A DNA stretch of 47,531 nt. It comes from Pseudomonadota bacterium. GTDB lineage: Bacteria > Pseudomonadota > Gammaproteobacteria > Burkholderiales > Burkholderiaceae_C. Positions 8,299-20,566 of this stretch are shown here, piece by piece. The position numbers and the translations under genes are program-made. Below the pieces are notes generated by a model. That model was not told where the DNA came from and did no database searches. It saw only the letters and a program-made list of their open reading frames with translations. Position 1 is the stretch's first letter; each line of letters opens with the position of its first letter. The DNA lies in contig JAFEEF010000025.1 in NCBI GenBank assembly GCA_018241265.1, positions 1 to 47,531 of the forward strand, read 5' to 3'.

Positions 8299-10503
8299 TC
8301 ACCGCCGCCGTGTCGACTTGCCGGCCAAGCGCCCGGCCGACTTGCGCGATGCGGATTTGGCCGGCCGCGGGCTGCGCTGCTTACCCTTGGCCGCGGCCTT
8401 GGCGGCACGGTCGGCGCCCTTGACGGCGGCCAGCTCGTCGCTCGCCGTCCGGTCGCGCCGGCTGCGCAGCGCGGCGGCGTCCTCGGCGGCATCGCGCACC
8501 ATGCGGAAGTCGATCTTGCGGCCGTCGAGGTCGACCCGGCTCACCTGCACCCGCACGCGCGCGCCGACGGTGTAGCGGATGCCGCTGCGCTCGCCGCGCA
8601 ACTCCTGGCGCACTTCGTCGAAGCGGTAGTACTCGCCGCCGAGCTCGGTGATGTGCACCAGGCCTTCGACGTACAGCCCGTCGAGCTGGACGAACAGGCC
8701 GAACGGCGTGACGGCGCTGACGGTGCCGCCGTACTCCTCGCCGAGGTGCTCGCGCATGTAGCGGCACTTCAGCCACGCCTCGACGTCGCGCGAGGCCTCG
8801 TCGGCGCGCCGCTCGTTGACGCTGCAATGGGCGCCGGCCGCTTCCCACAGCTCGAGCTCGGTGCCGCTCGCCTTGGCCGGCTTGGCGCGCGCGCCGGGAT
8901 GCGCGAGCTTGCGCGTGCGCGGCGGCTCCTCGATCGCCGCACCGCTCAGGTGGTAGCGGCGCGCGCCCAACAGCGCCTTGATCACGCGATGCACGAGCAG
9001 ATCGGGATAGCGCCGGATCGGGCTCGTGAAGTGCGTATAGGCCTCGTAGGCCAGGCCGAAGTGGCCGCTGTTGGTCGCGGTGTAGATCGCCTGCTGCATC
9101 GAGCGCAGCAGCATCATGTGGATCTGCTGCGCATCGGGCCGCCCTTGGGTCGCGGCCGCGATCGCCTGGAACTCGCCCGGCTTCGGATCGTCGCTGATCG
9201 CGAGGCCCAGGCCGAGCGCCTTCAGGTAGCTCTGCAGCAAGGTGCGTTTCTCGGGCGTCGGGCCTTCGTGCACGCGGTACAGCGACGGATGCTTGGAGCG
9301 CTCGATGAAGTCGGCGGCGCAGACGTTGGCGGCGAGCATCGCCTCCTCGATCAGCTTGTGCGCCTCGGTACGCGTGCGCGGGACGATCTTCTCGATGCGG
9401 CCGTTCTCGTCGGCCACGATCTGCGTCTCGGTGGTCTCGAAGTCGACCGCGCCGCGCTTGGCGCGCTCCTTCAGCAGCGCCCGGTAGACCTCGTGCAGGT
9501 TCAGCAGGTCGGGCACGCGGTCCTGGCGGCGCGCCGCCTCGGGACCGCGCGTGTTGGCGAGGATCGCCGCGACCTCGGTGTAGGTGAAGCGCGCATGCGA
9601 ACAGATCACCGCCGGGAAGAACTGGTACGCGTGAATCTCGCCGGCGGCGGTGACGAGCATGTCGCAGACCATCGCGAGGCGGTCCTCGTTCGGGTTCAGC
9701 GAGCACAGCCCGTTGGAGAGCTTCTCCGGCAGCATCGGGATCACGCGGCGCGGAAAGTAGACCGACGTCGCGCGCTCGTAGGCATCGACATCGATCGGCT
9801 CGGCGGGCTTCACGTAGTGGCTGACGTCGGCGATCGCGACGACGAGGCGCCAGCCGTTCGCGCTCTTGACCCGGCCGATCTTGGCCGGCTCGCAGTAGAC
9901 GGCATCGTCGAAATCGCGCGCGTCTTCGCCGTCGATCGTGACGAGCGGGACGTCGGTCAGGTCGATGCGGTTCTTGCGGTCGGCGGGCCGGATCTTGTCG
10001 GGCAGCGCCGCGGCCTGCGCCAAGGTCTCGGGCGAGAAGCGGTGCGGCACTTCGTACTTGCGCACCGCGATCTCGATCTCCATGCCGGGATCGTCGATCT
10101 CCCCGAGCACCTCGGTGACGCGGCCTACCGGCTGCGAGTACATCGACGGCGGCTCGGTGAGTTCGATCGCGACGACCTGCCCAGCGGTCGCATTCGCGAT
10201 CGCGTTCTTCGGGATCAGGATGTCCTGGCCGTAGCGCTTGTCCTCGGGCGCGACGAGCCAGACACCGCTCTCGTGCAGCAGCCGGCCGATGATCGGCGCC
10301 TTCTTGCGCTCGAGGATCTCGACGATGCGGCCTTCGGGCCGGTTCTTGCGGTCGTAGCGGATGATGCGCGCCTTCACGCGATCGCGATGCAGTACCGCGC
10401 GCATCTCCTGCTGCGAGAGATAGAGGTCGGGTTGGCGGTCATCGCGGACGACGAAGCCGTGGCCGTCGCGGTGCCCTTGCACCGTGCCTTCGACCTCGCT
10501 CAT
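8299..10503 (-). CDS. rnr: Exoribonuclease R, without the N-terminal winged-helix domain
   Basis: 734 aa 3'-5' exoribonuclease. It begins directly at the first OB/cold-shock domain (VEGTVQGHRDGHGF), continues to the RNB core with catalytic aspartates in VTIDGEDARDFDDAV, then an S1 domain (GTVSAVTPFGLFVQ) and a Lys/Arg-rich tail. RNase R usually carries about 70-80 extra N-terminal residues with a helix-turn-helix. Here the only sensible start is ATG 10503, since further upstream the frame runs through the divergent tRNA-Leu. No Shine-Dalgarno sequence is evident. RlmB, a frequent downstream neighbour, is absent. Confidence 0.92.
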   Translation of the reverse strand: MSEVEGTVQGHRDGHGFVVRDDRQPDLYLSQQEMRAVLHRDRVKARIIRYDRKNRPEGRIVEILERKKAPIIGRLLHESGVWLVAPEDKRYGQDILIPKNAIANATAGQVVAIELTEPPSMYSQPVGRVTEVLGEIDDPGMEIEIAVRKYEVPHRFSPETLAQAAALPDKIRPADRKNRIDLTDVPLVTIDGEDARDFDDAVYCEPAKIGRVKSANGWRLVVAIADVSHYVKPAEPIDVDAYERATSVYFPRRVIPMLPEKLSNGLCSLNPNEDRLAMVCDMLVTAAGEIHAYQFFPAVICSHARFTYTEVAAILANTRGPEAARRQDRVPDLLNLHEVYRALLKERAKRGAVDFETTETQIVADENGRIEKIVPRTRTEAHKLIEEAMLAANVCAADFIERSKHPSLYRVHEGPTPEKRTLLQSYLKALGLGLAISDDPKPGEFQAIAAATQGRPDAQQIHMMLLRSMQQAIYTATNSGHFGLAYEAYTHFTSPIRRYPDLLVHRVIKALLGARRYHLSGAAIEEPPRTRKLAHPGARAKPAKASGTELELWEAAGAHCSVNERRADEASRDVEAWLKCRYMREHLGEEYGGTVSAVTPFGLFVQLDGLYVEGLVHITELGGEYYRFDEVRQELRGERSGIRYTVGARVRVQVSRVDLDGRKIDFRMVRDAAEDAAALRSRRDRTASDELAAVKGADRAAKAAAKGKQRSPRPAKSASRKSAGRLAGKSTRRR

Positions 10504-10530
10504 CAGTTCGCTGCCGACGCCGGTGGGATT

Positions 10531-10559
10531 CTGGAATGTGGTTGTTTTGATGATATAGT
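10531..10559 (+). promoter_or_regulatory. Promoter of tRNA-Leu
   Basis: TATAGT at 10554-10559 is a good -10 box; the best -35 at 17-bp spacing is the weak CTGGAA (10531-10536). The predicted start near 10566 lies about 10 nt before the mature tRNA 5' end. The minus strand of the same AT-rich patch contains TATCAT (10555-10550), which could serve the divergent rnr. Confidence 0.45.
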
Positions 10560-10576
10560 CTCGGACTTCCTGAAAT

Positions 10577-10661
<85 letters not shown>

Positions 10662-10672
10662 GTTGTTATTCG

Positions 10673-10705
10673 AAGGCCGGCGTGCGAACGCCGGCCTTTT
10701 CTTTT
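10673..10705 (+). terminator. Intrinsic terminator after tRNA-Leu
   Basis: AAGGCCGGCGT (10673-10683) and ACGCCGGCCTT (10688-10698) form a perfect 11-bp stem with a GCGA tetraloop, followed by TTCTTTT. It is oriented for the tRNA transcript; on the other strand no T tract follows. Confidence 0.88.
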
Positions 10706-10750
10706 GTCTGGGGTCTGAATTTACCGCAGAGGCGGTGCAAGCCGGCCGCG

Positions 10751-11272
10751 TCAAATCGCGAATTTCTTCGCCAGGCCCTCGGGCCGCAGGTTGTCGTATT
10801 CCTCGAACGGCTGGTGGATCCACGGGCTCGTCGGCAGCAGTTCGACGTAGTAGTCGGGCGTATAGGTCGAGACGCCCTTGTTCCAGATCACCGCCGAGCG
10901 CAGCTCGCTGATCGCCGGCATGCCGCGCAGCCGGTCGACCACCGCACGCAGCGTGACGCCGGAGTCGGAGAGGTCATCGACCAGCAGCACGCGCCCGGCG
11001 AGGTCGCCCTTGGGCATCGTGATGTACTTGGCGAGGTCGAGGCGCCCCTGGATCGTGCCCGCCTCGGCGCGGTAGGAGCTGGTCGACATGATCGCGAGCG
11101 GCTTGTCGAACACGCGCGACAGCACGTCGCCCGGCCGCATGCCGCCGCGCGCCAGGCACAGGATCTGATCGAACTCCCAGCCCGAGTGGTCGATCTTCAG
11201 CGCCAGCCGCTCGATCAGCAGGTGGTACTCGTCCCAGCTCACGTACAGGTGTTTGCCGTCGTCGGTCAGCAT
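10751..11272 (-). CDS. Phosphoribosyltransferase (purine salvage type)
   Basis: 173 aa type I phosphoribosyltransferase. The PRPP-binding loop is RVLLVDDLSDSGVTL (about 94-108), and CLARGGMRPGDVLS matches the xanthine/hypoxanthine-guanine PRT pattern, so it probably transfers ribose-5-phosphate to a purine base. It lies 30 nt downstream of purA on the same strand, coupling de novo AMP synthesis with salvage. The exact base specificity cannot be read from sequence alone. Confidence 0.88.
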   Translation of the reverse strand: MLTDDGKHLYVSWDEYHLLIERLALKIDHSGWEFDQILCLARGGMRPGDVLSRVFDKPLAIMSTSSYRAEAGTIQGRLDLAKYITMPKGDLAGRVLLVDDLSDSGVTLRAVVDRLRGMPAISELRSAVIWNKGVSTYTPDYYVELLPTSPWIHQPFEEYDNLRPEGLAKKFAI

Positions 11273-11302
11273 GCGGTGGTGTCCTCGGAGGTGGTGGGTG
11301 GT

Positions 11303-13842
<2,540 letters not shown>

Positions 13843-13870
13843 GGAAGAACCGCGGGGGATTAAAAACCGC

Positions 13871-13876
13871 ATTGTA
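13871..13876 (-). promoter_or_regulatory. Candidate -10 box for hisZ-purA-PRT
   Basis: TACAAT on the minus strand, 29 nt before ATG 13842; no good -35 at 16-18 bp. The same hexamer marks the ndk and scpB leaders in this window. Confidence 0.35.
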
Positions 13877-13906
13877 CCGGCGGGCTGCACGGGCCCGAGC
13901 GCGGCA

Positions 13907-14110
13907 TCAGCTCCAGAAGACGTAGAGCAGCAGCATGCCGGCGAGCATGCTGGACAGCCCGATGAAGCGGATCTGCCCGTCGCTCAGCCGCGTCACGCGC
14001 TCGAACAGGCGCCGCCACGAGCCCGGGCTCAGGAACGGCATCACGCCCTCGACGACGAGCATCAGCGCGAACGCCGCGAGCAGCGAATCCCAGAAGCTCG
14101 GCGAGGCCAA
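13907..14110 (-). CDS. DUF2065 small membrane protein
   Basis: 67 aa, two hydrophobic helices (about 7-27 and 49-66) around a polar loop with [26 protein letters not shown], the DUF2065 signature. It always sits by hflC in betaproteobacteria, but its function is unknown. The start is a TTG at 14110, 7 nt after the hflC stop; no ATG lies nearby in frame, so the initiation codon is moderately sure. Confidence 0.85.
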   Translation of the reverse strand: MASPSFWDSLLAAFALMLVVEGVMPFLSPGSWRRLFERVTRLSDGQIRFIGLSSMLAGMLLLYVFWS

Positions 14111-14117
14111 GGCCGGA

Positions 14118-15014
14118 CTACTTCTTCGGGGCAGCCGGTGCGGCGGGCACGGGCGCGCCGCGCATCGCCTTGAAGAAGTCGCTGCTCGGATCGAGGACGA
14201 TCACGTCGGACTTGCTGCGGAAGGTCGCGCGGTACGCCTCGAGGCTGCGGTACAGCGCGGCGAACTGCGGGTCGCGGCCGAACGAGTCGGCATAGAGCTG
14301 CGACGCCTTCGCATCGCCCTCGCCCTTGATCTTCTGCGCGTCGCGGTACGCCTCGGCGACGATCACCTCGCGCTGGCGGTCGGCATCGGCGCGGATCTTC
14401 TCGCCTTCGGCCGCGCCGGTCGAGCGCAGCTGGTTGGCGACCTGCTTGCGCTCGGACGCCATGCGGCTGTAGATCGACTCGGTGATGTTGGCGACGAAGT
14501 CGACGCGCTTGATGCGCACGTCGAGGATGTCGATGCCGAACGCCTTGGCCTCGTCGGCCAGCCGGTTGCGCACGTCGAGCATCACCTTGTCGCGCGCGCT
14601 CGACAGCACCTCGCCGACGGTGCGCCGCGTCACCTCTTCGTTGAAAGCCGCATGCACGATGGGCGCGAGGCGCGTATCGAGGCTGCGCATGTCCGCGCCG
14701 TTGTTGCGGATGAACTGGCGCGGATCGTTGATGCGCCACTTGACGAGCCAGTCGATCACGAGGCTCTTCTTCTCGGCGGTGAAGATCGGCCGGCTCTCGG
14801 GGCTGTCCATGGTCTGGATGCGGCGATCCAGGAACACGACGTTCTGCAGCGGCGGCGGCAGCTTCCAGTGCAGCCCGGGTTCGGGCACGACTTCCTTGAT
14901 CTCGCCGAGCGCATAGACGACGGCGACCTGGCGCTGGTCGACCACGAAGGCGGTCGATGCCAGCAGCATCAGCGCCAGCAGCAGCGCGCCCACCCACAAG
15001 ATGATGCGGTTCAT
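14118..15014 (-). CDS. hflC: HflC, regulator of FtsH protease
   Basis: 298 aa SPFH/prohibitin-domain protein. One N-terminal membrane helix (about 5-25) anchors a large periplasmic domain that, with HflK, cages the FtsH protease and modulates membrane-protein turnover. VVYALGEIKEV, EKKSLVIDWLVKWRI and the charged coiled coil GEKIRADADRQREVIVAEA are typical. It ends in a Pro/Ala tail. It lies 15 nt after hflK. Confidence 0.95.
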   Translation of the reverse strand: MNRIILWVGALLLALMLLASTAFVVDQRQVAVVYALGEIKEVVPEPGLHWKLPPPLQNVVFLDRRIQTMDSPESRPIFTAEKKSLVIDWLVKWRINDPRQFIRNNGADMRSLDTRLAPIVHAAFNEEVTRRTVGEVLSSARDKVMLDVRNRLADEAKAFGIDILDVRIKRVDFVANITESIYSRMASERKQVANQLRSTGAAEGEKIRADADRQREVIVAEAYRDAQKIKGEGDAKASQLYADSFGRDPQFAALYRSLEAYRATFRSKSDVIVLDPSSDFFKAMRGAPVPAAPAAPKK

Positions 15015-15029
15015 GTTCGTGTGCTCCGG

Positions 15030-16355
15030 TCAGCGGCCTTCGCGGTCGCGGCCGCGGCTGCCGTCGCGCGAGCGCGAATCGAGGTTGGTCGGCGCGCTCG
15101 ACGAGGTCGACGCGCTGCTGTCGCCCGATGACGGCGGCGGCGTCGGCACCGGCACGACCGCCGGGCCGCTGCTGCCGCCGCCCTGCTGCAGCAGCTTGTC
15201 GAGCGGCAGGTAGAGCAGGTTCGAGCTGCTGCGGCTGTCGATCTCGACCTTGCTGACGTTGCCGAGCACTTCGCGCATCGTGTCGATGTAGAGGCGGTCG
15301 CGCGTCACCGCGGGCGCTTTCGCATACTCGGCCTGAATGCTGTCGAAGCGCTTGGCGTCGCCGTCGGCCTGCGCGATCACGCGCGCCTTGTAGCCTTCGG
15401 CTTCTTCGTGCAGGCGCGCCGCGGTGCCCTGCGCCTTCGGTATCACGTCGCTGGCGTACGCCTGGCCTTCCTTCTTCAGGCGATCGCCGTCCTGGCCGGC
15501 CTTCAAGGTGTCTTCGAACGCGGCCTGCACCTGTTCGGGCGGCTGCACGCTCTGCACGTTGACGGCCACGACGAGGATGCCGGCATTGAGCCGATCGAGC
15601 TGTCCCTGCACCGACTTCACGAGGTCGGTCGCGATCGCGTCGCGCTGCTCGTAGAGCACCGAATCGATGCGGCTGCGCCCGACGATCTCGCGCACTGCCG
15701 ATTCGGCGGCCAGCAGCACCGCATCCTCCGGTTCGCGGTTCTCGAACAGGAACGAGCGCGCATCCTTCAGCCGGTACTGCACGGTGAAGCGGATGTCGAC
15801 GATGTTCTCGTCCTGCGTCAGCATCGACGAGTCGCGCAAACCGGTGGCCTGATTCACCGAATTGCGGCCGACCTCCTTCGAGCGCAGCTGCGTGACGTTC
15901 ACCGTCTCGTGCGCCTGGAACGGATACGGCAGCCGCCACTGGATGCCGGCGTCGACGGTATGGCTGTACTTGCCGAACGTCGTGACGACGGCCTGCTGGC
16001 CTTCCTGCACGATGAAGATGCCGTTGCCGATCCAGATCAGCACGACGACGCCGAGGATCAGGCCGACGCCGAGCCCGGCGCCCTTGATGTCCGGCGGCAG
16101 GTTCGGACCGCCGCCGCCATCGCCGGAGCCGTTCGGCCGGGGGGCGCCGCCCTTGCCGCCGAACAGGCCGCTGAGCTTGCGGTTGAAGTCGCGCCACAGC
16201 TCTTCGAGGTCAGGGGGGCCGTCGCCGCGCTGGCCGTTGCTCATTGCCAGCGGGCGGCCGAACAGGCGACGCGACGCGCCGGACAACAGGGCATGTGCCG
16301 CCGCCAGCGCGGCGCGCACGGCGTCGGTCACGGGGGACGATGGGCTCATGTTCAT
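15030..16355 (-). CDS. hflK: HflK, regulator of FtsH protease
   Basis: 441 aa SPFH protein, partner of HflC. A Gly/Pro-rich cytoplasmic N-terminus (about 40-92) precedes the membrane helix at about 94-112, the SPFH domain and a coiled coil, then a Ser/Pro-rich and Arg-rich tail from about 385. ATG 16355 overlaps the hflX stop as ATGA, which favours this start over the internal ATG at 16244 (MSNGQRGDG), where other HflK proteins begin. The extra 37 residues are therefore a likely but unproven extension. Confidence 0.93.
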   Translation of the reverse strand: MNMSPSSPVTDAVRAALAAAHALLSGASRRLFGRPLAMSNGQRGDGPPDLEELWRDFNRKLSGLFGGKGGAPRPNGSGDGGGGPNLPPDIKGAGLGVGLILGVVVLIWIGNGIFIVQEGQQAVVTTFGKYSHTVDAGIQWRLPYPFQAHETVNVTQLRSKEVGRNSVNQATGLRDSSMLTQDENIVDIRFTVQYRLKDARSFLFENREPEDAVLLAAESAVREIVGRSRIDSVLYEQRDAIATDLVKSVQGQLDRLNAGILVVAVNVQSVQPPEQVQAAFEDTLKAGQDGDRLKKEGQAYASDVIPKAQGTAARLHEEAEGYKARVIAQADGDAKRFDSIQAEYAKAPAVTRDRLYIDTMREVLGNVSKVEIDSRSSSNLLYLPLDKLLQQGGGSSGPAVVPVPTPPPSSGDSSASTSSSAPTNLDSRSRDGSRGRDREGR

Positions 16356-17590
16356 CGGATCGAGTGGAAGGTTCCGGTGCGCGGCTCGGACAGCGGCTCG
16401 TTCGCATCGGCGGGGTCGTCAGGCTCCGCCTGATCTGCGGCCGCGTGCTCGTCGTTCAAGCCCATGGCTGCCTCGGCGATCATGGTGCGCAACTCGGCCA
16501 GGCCGGTGCCGTCCTTGGCGCTCACGAAGATGCGCGGCAGGCGCACACCCGCCTCGACCTCGAAGTGGTCGCGCAGCACGCGCGGCCGCTGCGACGGCTC
16601 GAGCTTGTCGAGCTTGTTGAAGACGAGGATCTGCGGAATGTCGGCGGCGCCGATCTCGGCCAGCACGCGGCGCACTTCTTCCATCTGCTCGGCGAGCACC
16701 GGCGACGCGCAGTCGACCACATGCAGCAGCAGGTCGGCCTCGTTGGCTTCCTGCAGCGTCGCCTCGAACGCCTCGACGAGCTTGTGCGGCAGGTCGCGGA
16801 TGAAGCCGACGGTGTCGGACAGCGACACCGAGCGCTCCAGCCCTTCGAGGTAGAGCTGGCGCGTCGTCGTGTCGAGCGTCGCGAAGAGCTGGTCGGCCGC
16901 ATAGGCGCGCGCATCGACGAGCGCGTTGAACAAGGTCGACTTGCCCGCATTCGTGTAGCCGGCGAGCGAGACGCGGAAGGTCTGGTTGCGCGTGCGCGCC
17001 CGCCGCTGCGTGTTGCGCTGGCGCTTGACGCGCTCGAGCTGCTTCTTCAGCGCCTTGATGCGATCGTCGATCATGCGGCGGTCGAGCTCGATCTGCGCTT
17101 CGCCCGGACCGCCGCGCGCGCCGATGCCGCCGCGCTGGCGCTCCAGGTGACTCCAGCGCCGCACCAGCCGCGTCGCGAGGTACTGCAGACGCGCCAGCTC
17201 GACCTGCAGCTTGCCCTCGTGACTCTGCGCGCGTTCGCCGAAGATCTCGAGGATCAGCATCGTGCGGTCGGCCACCGCCACGCCGAGATGGCGCTCGAGG
17301 TTGCGCTGCTGGGCCGGCGACAAGGCCTGGTCGAACAGCACCGCCTCGGCCTGGTAGGCCTGCACCATCTCCTTGATTTCGTCGGCCTTGCCGGAGCCGA
17401 TGAACAAGGCCGCATCCGGCGCCTTGCGGCGCGCGACGATGCGCGCGACGACGTTGTCGCCGGCCGATTCGGCCAGCAGCGCGAGCTCGTCGAGCGTGGC
17501 GTCGAAGTGGCGCGCGCCGCCGATGTCCACCCCCACGAGGATCGCGCGGGCGGCATCGGGCGCGCCAGTGGCTACGGGCGCTGAACTCAA
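16352..17590 (-). CDS. hflX: GTPase HflX
   Basis: 412 aa ribosome-associated GTPase that splits stalled ribosomes. The N-terminal HflX domain contains LFDQALSPAQQRNLER. The subdomain with GGIGARGGPGEAQIE precedes the G domain, where GYTNAGKST is at 211-219, DTVGF is the G3 motif and NKLD the G4 motif. The frame opens with TTG at 17590 and no clear ribosome site; start is uncertain by some codons. It sits 46 nt downstream of hfq, the classic hfq-hflX-hflK-hflC order. Confidence 0.95.
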   Translation of the reverse strand: MSSAPVATGAPDAARAILVGVDIGGARHFDATLDELALLAESAGDNVVARIVARRKAPDAALFIGSGKADEIKEMVQAYQAEAVLFDQALSPAQQRNLERHLGVAVADRTMLILEIFGERAQSHEGKLQVELARLQYLATRLVRRWSHLERQRGGIGARGGPGEAQIELDRRMIDDRIKALKKQLERVKRQRNTQRRARTRNQTFRVSLAGYTNAGKSTLFNALVDARAYAADQLFATLDTTTRQLYLEGLERSVSLSDTVGFIRDLPHKLVEAFEATLQEANEADLLLHVVDCASPVLAEQMEEVRRVLAEIGAADIPQILVFNKLDKLEPSQRPRVLRDHFEVEAGVRLPRIFVSAKDGTGLAELRTMIAEAAMGLNDEHAAADQAEPDDPADANEPLSEPRTGTFHSIR

Positions 17591-17636
17591 GGTGGGATGT
17601 GCAACCGTGTCGGCGGCGAAGTCTGGGGCCGAGCGC

Positions 17637-17879
17637 TTACGACTGCTCGGCCGGCTCGGCGGCGTGGAAGTTCACGGCACGGCCGGGAACGACCGTGGAG
17701 ATGGCGTGCTTGTAGACCATCTGGGTCACCGTATTGCGCAGCAGGACCACATACTGATCGAACGATTCGATGTGCCCTTGCAGCTTGATGCCGTTGACCA
17801 GGTAGATCGAAACCGGAACGTGCTCCTTGCGCAGCAGGTTCAGGAACGGGTCTTGTAGGAGTTGCCCTTTGTTGCTCAC
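17637..17879 (-). CDS. hfq: RNA chaperone Hfq
   Basis: 80 aa, with the near-invariant [12 protein letters not shown], Sm1 ([20 protein letters not shown]) and Sm2 ([10 protein letters not shown]) motifs. It forms a hexamer that anneals small RNAs to mRNAs. The start is GTG at 17879, supported by a GGAG ribosome site 9 nt upstream and by family alignment; an upstream GTG at 17915 would add 12 non-homologous residues. A 99-nt gap separates it from der and may hold its promoter, but I see no convincing boxes. Confidence 0.98.
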   Translation of the reverse strand: MSNKGQLLQDPFLNLLRKEHVPVSIYLVNGIKLQGHIESFDQYVVLLRNTVTQMVYKHAISTVVPGRAVNFHAAEPAEQS

Positions 17880-17978
17880 GATATGCTCCGTGATGTAGTA
17901 AGACGAGGCAGGCACGTTAACACAGCACCGCCGCTACCCTCGGTACAAGCCCGAAATATCCCTGGGAAACCCTGACGC

Positions 17979-19310
17979 CTACTCGTCGCGGAATGGATTC
18001 TTCGACGAGCGCATTTCGATGCGCATCGGCGTGCCGACCAGCTTGAAATGGGCGCGAAAGCGCCCTTCGAGATAGCGCTTGTACGCGTCGGTCACGTGGT
18101 CGAGCGAATTGCCGTGCACGACCACGACGGGCGGGTTCATGCCGCCCTGGTGCGCGTAGCGCAGCTTCGGACGGAACGCGCCGGCACGCTTCGGCGCCTG
18201 ATGCTCGACCGCCTCCTGCAGCAGGCGCGTGAGCACCGGGGTCGGCAGCTTCTTGGTGGCCGACGCATGCGCCGCCGCGATCCCCTGCCACACCGGCCCC
18301 AGGCCCTGGCGGCGGATCGCCGAGATGTGCAGCACCGGCGCGAACTTCAGGAACGCGAGGCGCTGCTCGATCGAGCGCTGCAGCGTTTCCTTCTGGTAGG
18401 CGTCGACGGCATCCCATTTGTTCACCGCGATCACCACCGCGCGGCCGCTCTCGAGGATGTAGCCGGCGATGTGGGCGTCCTGGTCGGTGACGCCCTGCGT
18501 CGCATCGAGCAAGAGCAGCACGACGTTCGCATCGGCGATCGCCTGCAGGGTCTTCACGACCGAGAACTTCTCGATCGCCTCGAACACCTTGCCCTTGCGG
18601 CGCAGCCCCGCGGTGTCGATCAGCTCGAAGCGCTGGCCGGCGCGCTCGAACGGCACGCTGATCGCGTCGCGCGTCGTGCCCGGCTGGTCGAACGCCACGA
18701 GGCGCTCCTCGCCGAGCCAGGTGTTGATCAGGGTCGACTTGCCGACGTTCGGCCGCCCGGCCACGGCGAGGCGTATCGGTGCGCCCTCCTCCGGCTCGAG
18801 CGCTTCTTCCACGTCGTCGACGATGCCTTCGAGCGCCGCCTCCACGAGGCTGCGGATGCCCTGCCCGTGCGCCGACGAAATCGCATGCGGCTCGCCGAGG
18901 CCGAGCTCGTGGAACTCGGCGAGCAGGGGCGACTCGGCCATGCCTTCGGCCTTGTTGACCGCGAGGATCACCTTCTTGCCGGCCGCACGCAGGTAGCGCG
19001 CGATGTCCTGATCCTGCCCGGAGACGCCGCTGCGGATGTCGGTCACGAAGATCACCGCATCCGCCTCGGCGACGGCCTGGCGCGTCTGCCTGGCCATCTC
19101 CTTGACGATGCCGGTCGTGCTGTCGGGCTCGAAGCCGCCGGTATCGACCGCGATGAACTCGTGCTCGCCGACGCGGCCGTCGCCGTAGTGGCGGTCGCGC
19201 GTCAGGCCGGCGAAGTCGGCGACGATCGCATCGCGGCTTTTCGTCAGCCGGTTGAACAGCGTCGACTTGCCGACGTTGGGACGGCCGACGATGGCCAGGA
19301 CCGGCTTCAC
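17979..19310 (-). CDS. der: Ribosome assembly GTPase Der (EngA)
   Basis: 443 aa with two tandem G domains, GRPNVGKST at 9-17 and again at 185-193, each with its own DTGG or DTAG and NKxxG/NKWD motifs, followed by a KH-like C-terminal domain. It is needed for 50S subunit maturation. The start is GTG at 19310 ([14 protein letters not shown]), 9 nt after a stable hairpin, with no free Shine-Dalgarno sequence; see the hairpin pair at 19324-19363. Confidence 0.96.
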   Translation of the reverse strand: MKPVLAIVGRPNVGKSTLFNRLTKSRDAIVADFAGLTRDRHYGDGRVGEHEFIAVDTGGFEPDSTTGIVKEMARQTRQAVAEADAVIFVTDIRSGVSGQDQDIARYLRAAGKKVILAVNKAEGMAESPLLAEFHELGLGEPHAISSAHGQGIRSLVEAALEGIVDDVEEALEPEEGAPIRLAVAGRPNVGKSTLINTWLGEERLVAFDQPGTTRDAISVPFERAGQRFELIDTAGLRRKGKVFEAIEKFSVVKTLQAIADANVVLLLLDATQGVTDQDAHIAGYILESGRAVVIAVNKWDAVDAYQKETLQRSIEQRLAFLKFAPVLHISAIRRQGLGPVWQGIAAAHASATKKLPTPVLTRLLQEAVEHQAPKRAGAFRPKLRYAHQGGMNPPVVVVHGNSLDHVTDAYKRYLEGRFRAHFKLVGTPMRIEMRSSKNPFRDE

Positions 19311-19323
19311 GTCTTGCGCGGAT

Positions 19324-19363
19324 CCGGCTTCGCCGGTCCGCTGCAGCGTCCCCTCGGGGGACG
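19324..19363 (-). repeat. Two tandem hairpins between bamB and der
   Basis: CGTCCCC/GGGGACG (19347-19353 with 19357-19363, 3-nt loop) and CCGGC/GCCGG (19324-19328 with 19332-19336, 3-nt loop) fill half of the 83-nt gap. In the transcript the second hairpin ends about 13 nt before the der GTG and takes in the only GGA-like ribosome site. The wording of the whole gap resembles dispersed intergenic repeats I associate with Burkholderiales genomes, which is a recollection, not a search result. Confidence 0.5.
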
Positions 19364-19393
19364 GCGGAGCGTAGCGAAGACTAGGGGCTTCAT

Positions 19394-20566
19394 CTATTCC
19401 GGACGGAAGGCGTAGAGCCCGCCGTTGCGCGTGACCGCGAGCAAGGTCGTGCCCGAGACCACCGGCCCGGCGGCGATCGCGCTGCCGTCGGTCGGCAGGC
19501 GCAGGCGCGTCGCGCCGGTGTCGCGCGCGAGCCAGTGCAGCGTGCCCTGGCCATCGCCGAACACCACCATCGGCCCGACCGCCAGCGGGGTCGACAGGTC
19601 GCGGTAGATGAGCTTCTCGGACGTCCAGGCGACTTCGCCGTTGCTGGTCTTCCAGGCGCTGATGCGATCGGTCGCATCGGCCGCGACGACGAACTGGTCG
19701 TCCGCCGCGATGCCTTCGGTGCCGCCGACGACCTTGCTCCAGCCGAGCGCTCCGCGCTCGGCATCGACGCAGCCGACCGCCGCCTGGAACGAGCGCGCGC
19801 AGACGAGGTTGCCGACGCGCACCGCCGGCCCGACCAGATCGGCGAGCCGTTCGATCTCGTTGGCGCCGCGCGGCGTGGCCACCGGCACCTCCCAGCGCAC
19901 CGTGCCGCGCAACGGATCGACGCCGGTCATGCGCGGTCCCTGGCCGACGATCAAGGTGTCCTTGTAGGCCGAGAGCACGCCGGTCTGCGCCAGCATCAGC
20001 GGATCGCCGGGGCGCTTCAGCACCCAGATCTTCGAACCGTCGTTCTCGTCGAACGCCTGCACCGCGCGATCGACGCTCAGCACGAAGACGCGCTCGCCCG
20101 CCACCAAAGGCGCCGTCGCGACGCGCACGCCGAGCGGCTTGCGCCACTTGACCTGGCCGCCCGCGGCCAGCACGACGAGCTCGTTGTCGCGCGTGACGAC
20201 CGCCGCGACCTTGCCGTCGCTGCCGACTCCGGCGGAGAGCTTTGCGCCGACGTTGGCGCGCCAGACCTCGCGGCCGGTGTCGGCCTGCAGCGCCACGACG
20301 GTGCCGTCGGTGCCCGCGACCGTGAAGACGCCGTCGCGCACCGATACCGTGAGCGGAAAGCGCACGCTGTCGACCCGCTGGCTCCAGACCTGGCGGCCGG
20401 CGATCGGCGACGTGATCGGCTCGAGCGGCTTGGGTTTGGGCTTGGACGACGTGAACCAGCCCGAGACCGTCGAACCCACCGACGAGCCGAGCGACGACAT
20501 TTCCGAGCAGCCTGCCAGCAGGGCCAGGGCGGCAGCGGCCAGCCATGGCGAGCCACGGCGCGCCAT
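19394..20566 (-). CDS. bamB: Outer membrane assembly lipoprotein BamB
   Basis: 390 aa. A lipoprotein signal peptide ends in LLAGC with Cys20, then a Lys/Pro-rich linker and an eight-bladed PQQ-like beta-propeller with repeated blades ([28 protein letters not shown]). It is the propeller subunit of the BAM complex. ATG 20566 shares its A with the TGA of the upstream gene, so translation is coupled. It does not bind PQQ. Confidence 0.95.
   Translation of the reverse strand: MARRGSPWLAAAALALLAGCSEMSSLGSSVGSTVSGWFTSSKPKPKPLEPITSPIAGRQVWSQRVDSVRFPLTVSVRDGVFTVAGTDGTVVALQADTGREVWRANVGAKLSAGVGSDGKVAAVVTRDNELVVLAAGGQVKWRKPLGVRVATAPLVAGERVFVLSVDRAVQAFDENDGSKIWVLKRPGDPLMLAQTGVLSAYKDTLIVGQGPRMTGVDPLRGTVRWEVPVATPRGANEIERLADLVGPAVRVGNLVCARSFQAAVGCVDAERGALGWSKVVGGTEGIAADDQFVVAADATDRISAWKTSNGEVAWTSEKLIYRDLSTPLAVGPMVVFGDGQGTLHWLARDTGATRLRLPTDGSAIAAGPVVSGTTLLAVTRNGGLYAFRPE

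Noticed and set aside
19394-20566. BamB as a PQQ dehydrogenase because of its propeller repeats
   Set aside because: It has a lipobox and the BamB gene context, and it lacks the Cys-Cys, metal and catalytic residues of quinoproteins.
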